Shown here piece after piece: positions 1 through 5,118 of a stretch of DNA of 5,118 bases; position 1 is the first letter of the stretch; each line of letters begins with the position of its first letter. Both the position numbers and the translations under genes were made by a program. The notes beneath the pieces were generated by a model. It saw only the letters and a list, made by a program, of their open reading frames with translations. It made no database searches and was not told the DNA's origin. This stretch comes from an uncultured Clostridia bacterium (lineage in GTDB: Bacteria > Bacillota > Clostridia > Oscillospirales > CAG-272), in NCBI GenBank assembly GCA_937898155.1, contig CALEJO010000216.1, positions 1-5,118 on the forward strand. Direction: 5' to 3'.

Positions 1-3000
1 CGGTCTCCTCATTCGTCCAGCGGTCGATCTGCGACTGCGTATATCTCGTGCGGAGCGTATAGAGGAACGAAGTCTTCATCATATCCAAATAATCGATATA
101 GTTCTCATACTGCGTTTGCTTCTCGGTGAATTCGGCATAGGACATTCTGCCGATCTCCGCCATCTTCTCGTGAAGGTTGAGCTGTTCCTCGAGGAAATGC
201 GAGAAGAGCGTGGAAAGCACCGCATCGTTCGAGATGCCGCTTTCACCTTTCTTATAGGCGTCGGAGGAGAATTCCTCGATCAGAAGCTTTTTGTATTCGC
301 TTCTCAGCTTGGCGACGTATGCTTTATACTCGTCGGAGCTCTTTTTATACGTTGCGAATTCTTCCGCCGTTGTGCCGACTTTCGTCAGATAAATATCCTT
401 GACGGAGTTTTCAAATTCCGTCTTCGTGAGCCCTTGCTCTTTGAGGTAATCCGCATACATGATTGCGTAAACCTCTTCCATGATGGCGGGCAGGTCGAGC
501 AAGCTCAGATACGATTCGGGATACTTCTTCGCCAGTTCTTCCGCGTATTGTCCGCGGATGATGTTTGCCGTTTCCATATAGATCGCGGCTTCGGCTTTGG
601 CGCTTTGGAATTCATCCCAGGAGACCGGCTCGTCGGTCGTCTGGTTGTTCTCGTCGTAGAAATAGAGGACGGAGGTCATCAGATCCTTGATGAGCTTGTC
701 ATACGCTTCCTCGGTGATGGCGTTTTCGTCTTCGTATTTCTGCTTGACGCGATCAAAGACCATCGTTTCAAATGCCGCGTCGGTGAGACTGCCGTTCAGA
801 GCATCCCATTCTTCCTCGCTCATTTCGTCGTAGAGGAACAGACGAGCCATCAGGCGCAGATATCCGATATTGGTGATATATTTGTCCGCGTTCTTCACGG
901 ATTCGTTGAACTTGGCGACCGTCGTGCCCGCGAGAGAAGCGAGCTTTTCGGAAACCAGCGTCGCGAGCTGTGTCGGCGAAACAATGTCCGCGAAATGCGC
1001 CGCGCGATATTCGTCGATATAGTGATTTTCAAACCATGTCAGCGAATAGGTCTTATGAGAGTCGTTATTATAAACCGTCATGACCTCTTCCGCGATGGAC
1101 ACGGCTTTCAGCCCCTTGCCCGTTTCGACCGACTGGATGGCTCTCTGCACGAAGACCATGTCGTATTCGCCGGACACCACGGAATCGGAGTTATCGTCGA
1201 AGACTTCGGAGTTATTGACGAGGTGCGTCTGCGGTGCCGTCACGGTGACGCCGGAATTCAGCTTCATATACGCCTCGGCAAGACCAACCGTCGCGGTCTT
1301 GAAGATCGCGAACGACGCGCCGGAAACGTAAGCGCCGAGTTTCACTTCCCCGCTCAAACCGGCTTTCGGCTGATAGGAGGGAGCGGCTTCGGGATCGACC
1401 ATATAGCCGGCGGCTTTCATGATTGCGAGGCCTTCTTTGCTCGCCGCGAAGGTGAGGAAGTCTTCGAGCGCCGCGCTCGATCCGCTTTGCTTGATGATAC
1501 CGTTCAGAGGCGTCCGCTCGAGTTTTTCATCATAGAGGAAGCCCATCAGATATTCGATGTTGTCCGCCTTGAACCTGCGGCGGAGCGATGTGCCGTTCGG
1601 CATACCGAACGATTCTTCGTATTCGTCGTAATCAATGCCGGATTTGGCGAGGATCTCCGTCATCGCCACACGGCGGACGATGTCTTCGAGCATATCGTCG
1701 AAATCCGCGCCGGAGAGATAGAAATGAAGGAACGGAGAAAGCGTCGCTTCGAGGTTGGTCTGCTTATAATAGGTCCACGCCGCGGGATTCTGTCCCTCTT
1801 CCGGATAGCCCATATAGACGTTTCCGGTCAGCGAGGTGTCCATCATATAGTTATGGTTGAGACGTTCGATCGACTCCGTATAGGTGCCGTCCTCGTTTTT
1901 CTCGGAAACCACGCGGTAGTTGGCGATGTCTTCGTTTTTGCCGTTGAATTCAATGCCGTATTGGAGGATGTTCTTTGCTTCGGAGTCCGTCGTGATCATC
2001 TGAATGATGTTCAGCGCTCTCTTGGCATCCGAATCGGAGGAACAGGAGGAAATCGCCAACATACCGCCGAAGATCGCTTCTTCCTCAATAAAGGGATTTT
2101 GAAGCACCTTGACGTAGCAGGTGTCCGCGTATTCCGCCGCGATGCGGGCATCGCCGCGAATGACGTTCACCGCCGCTTTTTCTCCCTCACCGAAGTATCC
2201 GGCGTTCCGATAAGTCTCCATCAGTTCGAGATGTGCACGATACTGCGGGATATCAAAGAGATTGCGGATGACGAAGTCCGTGCCCTCTTCGGTGTTATAA
2301 CCGTAGATCGGATCGAAATACGTGCCGACCGCGATATCGCCGTCGAAGAACGAATAGATGCCGAGCGCGTCCGGCACGGTTCCCATCGGAACGACGCCGC
2401 TCTCGCCCGCCTTGACCTGCGCGAGGAAATCAGCGAGGTCTTCATACGCGTCCACGTTGTCCACGTCCAGATCATATTCGTCCGCGAGCTCTTTGTCCAC
2501 GACGAGATAGGTATATTCCGCGAGCAGATTGTTGTTCGGGATCGCCTTGATGTCGCCGGTGATCGCTTTCAGCTCCGTGAAGAACGTCGGATAGATATAC
2601 TGATAGAAGTTCGCATACGCGCTGATTTCAAGGTTCTTTTCGACGCTGCGAAGGTATCCCTTCGCATCGAGATAATCATACATCTCTTTGCCCTGGATCA
2701 TCAGAATATCCACAGGCGAATTCGGATCGGGATAGAGCGTTTCGATGCGGCCGTCGTCGTAGATCGTCGTTTCCTCGGCGGTATAGAGCGCGCCGGTGGA
2801 AAGCGTCTCCGCGATGACGGAGGAAACCTGCTTCGTCCATCTGCTGAGACTCTTCTGCGAGGAAGAAAGGAGCTTCTCCCGGTTCTCCGCCTGACGTTTC
2901 GCGTAGTCATTATATTGGATACGCGCAGCAAGGTCGATCGCCTGCTGCTCCGCTTCGGCAAACCGCGCTTCCACGAGGTTGATATATTCGTCCGCCGTCA

Positions 3001-3238
3001 CAAAGGTGAAGTTCACTTTGGTCGTATAGCGGTTCTTCGCCAAGCGGTTGAATGCTTCCGCCATCGCTTCGATCGCCTCGGGCGTCGTTTCCTCTTCCGT
3101 GATACCGATAAAATTGATGGTAGCCGGCAGAGTTTTCGTCGTATCGGTCGTTGTTTCGTCTCCGCATCCGGTCATGGCAAACGCCAATCCGACCATCATG
3201 CACAGACAAAGCAAGATACTTACGATTTTCTTCATCAT
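1..3238 (-). CDS. Giant composite extracellular solute-binding lipoprotein (SBP family 1 plus PstS-like segment), 3' end cut by window
   Basis: The frame is open from the ATG at 3238 to the window edge (1079 codons, no stop). Residues 1-25 form a lipoprotein signal: MMKK, a hydrophobic core, then a lipobox MTGC with Cys25 as the lipidation site, so the protein should sit on the outer face of the membrane. Residues about 40-90 and 175-620 look like an ABC-transporter sugar/oligosaccharide-binding protein of the LplA/YtcQ type: VDILMIQG near 175, then NIIQMITTDSEAKNILQYGIE near 408-425, as in DUF3502-type proteins. A charged helical insertion fills about 90-172. Residues 630-730 resemble the first lobe of PstS (SGAS at 639, LAEAYMKLNSGVTVT at 653-667, GLKAVSIAEE from 709). 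The rest is helical, Tyr/Glu/Lys-rich and unrecognised. Usual family length is about 450-550 residues. The start is set by GGGAGG 8 nt upstream; a second ATG follows at once (3235). No permease or ATPase gene is visible, so the substrate is unknown. Confidence 0.85.
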   Translation of the reverse strand, partial: MMKKIVSILLCLCMMVGLAFAMTGCGDETTTDTTKTLPATINFIGITEEETTPEAIEAMAEAFNRLAKNRYTTKVNFTFVTADEYINLVEARFAEAEQQAIDLAARIQYNDYAKRQAENREKLLSSSQKSLSRWTKQVSSVIAETLSTGALYTAEETTIYDDGRIETLYPDPNSPVDILMIQGKEMYDYLDAKGYLRSVEKNLEISAYANFYQYIYPTFFTELKAITGDIKAIPNNNLLAEYTYLVVDKELADEYDLDVDNVDAYEDLADFLAQVKAGESGVVPMGTVPDALGIYSFFDGDIAVGTYFDPIYGYNTEEGTDFVIRNLFDIPQYRAHLELMETYRNAGYFGEGEKAAVNVIRGDARIAAEYADTCYVKVLQNPFIEEEAIFGGMLAISSCSSDSDAKRALNIIQMITTDSEAKNILQYGIEFNGKNEDIANYRVVSEKNEDGTYTESIERLNHNYMMDTSLTGNVYMGYPEEGQNPAAWTYYKQTNLEATLSPFLHFYLSGADFDDMLEDIVRRVAMTEILAKSGIDYDEYEESFGMPNGTSLRRRFKADNIEYLMGFLYDEKLERTPLNGIIKQSGSSAALEDFLTFAASKEGLAIMKAAGYMVDPEAAPSYQPKAGLSGEVKLGAYVSGASFAIFKTATVGLAEAYMKLNSGVTVTAPQTHLVNNSEVFDDNSDSVVSGEYDMVFVQRAIQSVETGKGLKAVSIAEEVMTVYNNDSHKTYSLTWFENHYIDEYRAAHFADIVSPTQLATLVSEKLASLAGTTVAKFNESVKNADKYITNIGYLRLMARLFLYDEMSEEEWDALNGSLTDAAFETMVFDRVKQKYEDENAITEEAYDKLIKDLMTSVLYFYDENNQTTDEPVSWDEFQSAKAEAAIYMETANIIRGQYAEELAKKYPESYLSLLDLPAIMEEVYAIMYADYLKEQGLTKTEFENSVKDIYLTKVGTTAEEFATYKKSSDEYKAYVAKLRSEYKKLLIEEFSSDAYKKGESGISNDAVLSTLFSHFLEEQLNLHEKMAEIGRMSYAEFTEKQTQYENYIDYLDMMKTSFLYTLRTRYTQSQIDRWTNEET

Positions 3239-3244
3239 TTGGTG

Positions 3245-3252
3245 TTCCTCCC
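3245..3252 (-). promoter_or_regulatory. Ribosome binding site of the solute-binding lipoprotein gene
   Basis: The minus strand reads GGGAGGAA. The GGAGG core ends 8 nt before the ATG at 3238 and 11 nt before the tandem ATG at 3235. The spacing favours the first ATG. It also argues against the in-frame ATG at 3373, which has no comparable site and lies upstream of the promoter. Confidence 0.85.
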
Positions 3253-3261
3253 AAAAATACA

Positions 3262-3280
3262 TTCGGACAACGATTCCGAA
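3262..3280 (-). repeat. Perfect 6-bp inverted repeat in the 5' leader (hairpin or operator)
   Basis: TTCGGA and TCCGAA flank a 7-nt spacer, about 15 nt downstream of the predicted transcription start and 10 nt before the ribosome site. In RNA it would form a 6-bp stem with a 7-nt loop. As DNA it could be a regulator half-site pair, since operators just downstream of promoters are common for transport genes. It has no following U tract, so it is not an intrinsic terminator. Its role is inference. Confidence 0.45.
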
Positions 3281-3295
3281 GATATCTATTATATC

Positions 3296-3330
3296 ATTAT
3301 AATAATACATCAAATTTGCGGTTCTGTCAA
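3296..3330 (-). promoter_or_regulatory. Strong sigma-70/sigma-A promoter for the solute-binding lipoprotein gene
   Basis: The minus strand has a perfect -35 TTGACA (3325-3330), exactly 17 bp of spacer, then TATTAT (3302-3307) as the -10. A perfect TATAAT follows immediately (3296-3301), but it would give a 23-bp spacing, so TATTAT is the likely -10. The stretch just upstream of the -35 (3331-3343) is rich in A and T and resembles an UP element. The predicted start is near 3295, giving a leader of about 55 nt. This is the promoter class read by the sigma factor encoded just upstream. Confidence 0.85.
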
Positions 3331-3343
3331 GGAATATTTTCTT

Positions 3344-3359
3344 CCGACGCGCGCGGCGG
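3344..3359. repeat. GC-rich 16-bp imperfect palindrome upstream of the -35 element
   Basis: CCGACGCG and CGCGGCGG abut with no spacer; 7 of 8 position pairs are complementary. It ends 13 bp upstream of the -35 hexamer, around -50 relative to the predicted start, a typical place for an activator or repressor site. It stands out as a GC-only block in an A/T-rich promoter region. No U tract follows on either strand, so a terminator is unlikely. Binding by a regulator is inference. Confidence 0.35.
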
Positions 3360-3425
3360 TTATGTAAATCCATCGGCGTCCGCGCGTGAAGAGCGTCCTT
3401 TCCCGTCAGAATATCCAAAGTGGCC

Positions 3426-3469
3426 GGGCAAAGTTAGAAAAAGTGTCTAACCGCAAGCATTTTTTGCCC
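3426..3469 (-). repeat. Two-part hairpin downstream of rpoD, candidate transcript 3' end
   Basis: An outer 7-bp stem (GGGCAAA with TTTGCCC) encloses an inner 6-bp stem (GTTAGA with TCTAAC, 3433-3438 and 3446-3451) with a 7-nt loop. The two stems are contiguous on one arm and separated by an 11-nt bulge on the other (3452-3462). It starts about 52 nt past the rpoD stop, a plausible place for a terminator or an RNA-end-protecting hairpin. The sequence after it on the minus strand is GC-rich rather than a U run, so factor-independent termination is doubtful. Confidence 0.4.
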
Positions 3470-3480
3470 AAAACGAAGCC

Positions 3481-3505
3481 GGAAAAATTGTGCATTTTTT
3501 CTTCC
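3481..3505 (-). repeat. Weak A/U-rich stem just after the rpoD stop codon
   Basis: On the minus strand GGAAGAA can pair with TTTTTCC (7 bp including one G-U) around an 11-nt loop, starting 16 nt after the rpoD stop. The pairing is mostly A-U and no T tract follows the stem, so it is a poor terminator. It may simply reflect the A/T-rich composition here. Confidence 0.2.
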
Positions 3506-3521
3506 CTGACGAACGAGAAAA

Positions 3522-4724
3522 TCAGTTGAGATAATCGCGCAATTTTTTCGAGCGGCTCGGGTGACGGAGCTTGCGGAGCGCCTTTGCCTCGATCTGACGG
3601 ATCCGTTCGCGCGTGATGTTGAACTGCTGTCCGACCTCTTCGAGCGTGCGCTGACGGCCGTCTTCGAGACCGAAGCGCAGACGGAGCACCTGCTCCTCGC
3701 GGGGCGTCAGCGTATGGAGCACCTCGTTGAGCTGCTCACGCAGAAGCTCGTAGGATGCGGCTTCTGCCGGAGCGGGAGATTCCTGGTCCTCAATGAAATC
3801 GCCGATGTGGCTGTCTTCCTCTTCGCCGACCGGCGTTTCGAGGGAGATCGGGTCCTGCGCGATCTTCATGATCTCGCGCACCTTGTCGGGATTCATATTC
3901 ATTTCGCGCGCCACCTCGGCGGCGGACACCTCGCGACCTTTTTCCTGAAGCATCTGGCGGGAGACTCTCGTCACTCTATGGATCGTCTCCACCATATGCA
4001 CGGGAATGCGGATCGTGCGCGCCTGATCGGCAATCGCGCGCGTGATCGCCTGGCGGATCCACCACGTCGCATAGGTCGAGAATTTATAGCCCTTGGTATA
4101 GTCGAATTTCGAAACCGCTTTCATGAGACCGAGATTGCCCTCCTGGATTAAATCAAGGAAGAAAAGTCCTTTGCCCACATAGCGTTTCGCGATGCTGACA
4201 ACAAGACGCAGGTTGGCTTCCACAAGCTCCTTTTTCGCCTTCTCGTCACCCTCGGACATCTTTTTCGCAAGCTCCGCCTCTTTCTCCGCGTCGAGCAGCG
4301 GCACACGGCCGATCTCTTTGAGATAGAGCTTCACGGGGTCGTCGATCGACAGTCCCTCCTGCGCGAGAAGACTCTCGATGTTGTCCGCTTTTTCAAAGTC
4401 TTTCAGTTCGTCTTCCACGTCGTCCTCGATGTCGCCGAGCAGGTCGTCGTCATCGTCGTCGAAGCATTCCGTGACGTCGATGCCGAGCGCGTCCAGCGCT
4501 TCGTAGAGCTTGTCGATCTGATCCACGTCGTAATCGGAATCGCCGAGCGCCGTAATGATCTCGGTATTGGTCAGCGTGCCCTTGCGTTTCGCCTTATCGA
4601 TCAGCTCCTGGATCTCGTTTTTCTCGCCCTTTCCCGTGTCCTCGTCGAGCTTGTCCGCGTCGACGGCTTCCGCGTCCGCAGGGACTTTTTCGGTCAGTTC
4701 CTCTTTCGTTTCTTTCGGTTCCAT
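3522..4724 (-). CDS. rpoD: RNA polymerase primary sigma factor RpoD (sigma-70/SigA)
   Basis: Complete 400-aa primary sigma factor, which directs core RNA polymerase to -10/-35 promoters of housekeeping genes. Region 1.1 spans about 36-85 (IQELIDKAKRKGTLTN), followed by an acidic linker with six consecutive Asp (89-94). Region 1.2 begins near 128 (DDPVKLYLKEIGRVPLL). Region 2 holds NLRLVVSIAKRY (171-182), the core-binding FLDLIQEGNLGL (189-200) and the -10 recognition/melting segment YATWWIRQAITRAIADQAR (218-236). Region 3 spans about 245-320, with the finger near GDFIEDQESP. Region 4.2 has the -35-binding helix-turn-helix TLEEVGQQFNITRERIRQIE (360-379). It ends SKKLRDYLN, typical of SigA proteins, and the length suits the short-region-1 Firmicutes form. 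The ATG is 6 nt from GGAGGA. dnaG ends 18 bp upstream, so the two are almost certainly co-transcribed. All key motifs are intact. Confidence 0.98.
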   Translation of the reverse strand: MEPKETKEELTEKVPADAEAVDADKLDEDTGKGEKNEIQELIDKAKRKGTLTNTEIITALGDSDYDVDQIDKLYEALDALGIDVTECFDDDDDDLLGDIEDDVEDELKDFEKADNIESLLAQEGLSIDDPVKLYLKEIGRVPLLDAEKEAELAKKMSEGDEKAKKELVEANLRLVVSIAKRYVGKGLFFLDLIQEGNLGLMKAVSKFDYTKGYKFSTYATWWIRQAITRAIADQARTIRIPVHMVETIHRVTRVSRQMLQEKGREVSAAEVAREMNMNPDKVREIMKIAQDPISLETPVGEEEDSHIGDFIEDQESPAPAEAASYELLREQLNEVLHTLTPREEQVLRLRFGLEDGRQRTLEEVGQQFNITRERIRQIEAKALRKLRHPSRSKKLRDYLN

Positions 4725-4730
4725 GATGTT

Positions 4731-4736
4731 TCCTCC
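4731..4736 (-). promoter_or_regulatory. Ribosome binding site of rpoD in the 18-bp dnaG-rpoD gap
   Basis: GGAGGA on the minus strand lies 6 nt before the rpoD ATG and 6 nt after the dnaG TAA. The gap has no room for a promoter, so rpoD is translated from the dnaG transcript (or from a promoter inside dnaG). The position confirms the rpoD start at 4724. Confidence 0.85.
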
Positions 4737-4742
4737 GTTTAT

Positions 4743-5118
4743 TTATCGTTCTGTTTTTTTCTTTTCCAAAAGGGTGCGGATACTGTCCAGCGCATCCGTC
4801 GCGTCGTCGCTCTCGCCCGACGCTCTGAGCGTTTTGAGAAAGTCACTCAATACTTCCTCATCGTTTTTGGAGAGCGATGCCCGTGCCACTTGCATTTTCG
4901 TGATGCGGTCAATCTCCTCCACGGTAAAGGACTGCGCGAGCACCCCGATGTCGCAGGTCCCGTCCTCGCCGGCGATCGCCTCGAAGACGCGCCTACCGAA
5001 CTCCGTGACGAAATCGGAAGCCGAAACGGCGATCTTCCCTTTCCGCACCGCGTCCGCGAGCTCCGGCCGCCATAAAAGAATGCCGAGGATCGCCTCCTCC
5101 GCACGCGCCGCCTTGGCG
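4743..5118 (-). CDS. dnaG: DNA primase DnaG, C-terminal helicase-binding domain (5' part outside window)
   Basis: The last 124 residues of a frame that enters from the right edge and stops at TAA (4743-4745). DnaG makes the RNA primers for replication, and its C-terminal domain docks on the replicative helicase. The visible part starts with AEEAILGILLWRPELADAV (visible residues 6-24), the usual opening of the DnaG C-terminal helical domain. It continues with helices through FVTEFGRRVFEAIAG, a TVEEIDRITKMQ segment and a Lys-rich end (LEKKKTER). The zinc-binding and TOPRIM catalytic domains would lie outside the window, so catalytic residues cannot be checked. A GTG at 5046-5048 is internal, not a start, because the frame stays open to the edge. 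Identification rests on this domain and on the position directly before rpoD, the conserved dnaG-rpoD arrangement. The C-terminal domain is poorly conserved between phyla, so context carries much of the weight. Confidence 0.9.
   Translation of the reverse strand, partial: AKAARAEEAILGILLWRPELADAVRKGKIAVSASDFVTEFGRRVFEAIAGEDGTCDIGVLAQSFTVEEIDRITKMQVARASLSKNDEEVLSDFLKTLRASGESDDATDALDSIRTLLEKKKTER

Noticed and set aside
3233..3235. Second ATG as the lipoprotein start
   Set aside because: It is possible, but 11 nt from GGAGG against 8 nt for the first ATG; the difference is a single Met within the signal peptide.
2910..3254. 114-aa minus-strand frame overlapping the start of the lipoprotein gene
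   Set aside because: It is in another frame of the same strand, with its start inside the ribosome site of the real gene. Its composition is Arg/Gly/Asp-rich, with no domain recognised.
3344..3359. GC palindrome as the rpoD terminator
   Set aside because: It has no loop to speak of and no T tract on either strand, and it sits next to the promoter of the next gene.
116..3367. 1083-aa plus-strand open frame as a real gene
   Set aside because: It is the codon-register mirror of the lipoprotein gene, has no recognisable domain and a mirror-like Arg/His/Phe/Val-rich composition, while the minus strand has a signal peptide, lipobox, ribosome site and promoter.
3561..4151. 196-aa plus-strand open frame inside rpoD
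   Set aside because: It is antisense to the most conserved part of rpoD and its protein matches no family I recognise.
4443..4460. GAC/GAT run as a microsatellite in rpoD
   Set aside because: It is only six Asp codons with mixed codons, in the acidic linker after region 1.1, where such runs are ordinary.
4743..5048. Separate 101-aa protein starting at the GTG at 5046-5048
   Set aside because: The frame is open upstream to the window edge, and the upstream residues AEEAILGILLW are typical of the DnaG C-terminal domain, so this is an internal codon.

Overview
The window looks like chromosomal DNA from an anaerobic Firmicute, most likely a Clostridia/Oscillospiraceae-type gut lineage of moderate-to-high G+C. 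The evidence is a DnaG-RpoD gene pair in Gram-positive style, an RpoD with a short acidic region 1.1, strong GGAGG ribosome sites, and a large lipobox-bearing solute-binding lipoprotein of the clostridial LplA/YtcQ style. The lineage is inferred from style only. All three genes are on the minus strand, so transcription runs from the high-numbered end to the low-numbered end.

Right end (3522-5118): the tail of dnaG (primase C-terminal, helicase-binding domain) is followed after 18 bp by a complete rpoD (primary sigma factor, 400 aa). This is the core of the macromolecular synthesis operon, which links replication priming to transcription initiation. Its promoter lies outside the window.

Middle (3239-3521): a 283-bp intergenic region holds several dyads and a very strong sigma-70/sigma-A promoter (TTGACA, 17 bp, TATTAT), with an A/T-rich stretch upstream of the -35. 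It drives the next gene through a leader of about 55 nt that contains a perfect 6-bp inverted repeat. No convincing U-tract terminator was found after rpoD.

Left end (1-3238): one very long open frame runs on the minus strand and off the window edge, with 1079 codons visible and no stop. It encodes an extracellular solute-binding lipoprotein about twice the usual length. In order it has a lipoprotein signal peptide, an SBP family-1 (LplA/DUF3502-like) module with an 80-residue charged insertion, a segment resembling the N-terminal lobe of the phosphate-binding protein PstS, and a long Tyr/Glu/Lys-rich helical tail with a recurring T-x-x-x-(F/Y) motif. This composite protein is the most unusual object in the window. 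No mobile elements, tRNA/rRNA genes or CRISPR arrays were seen.
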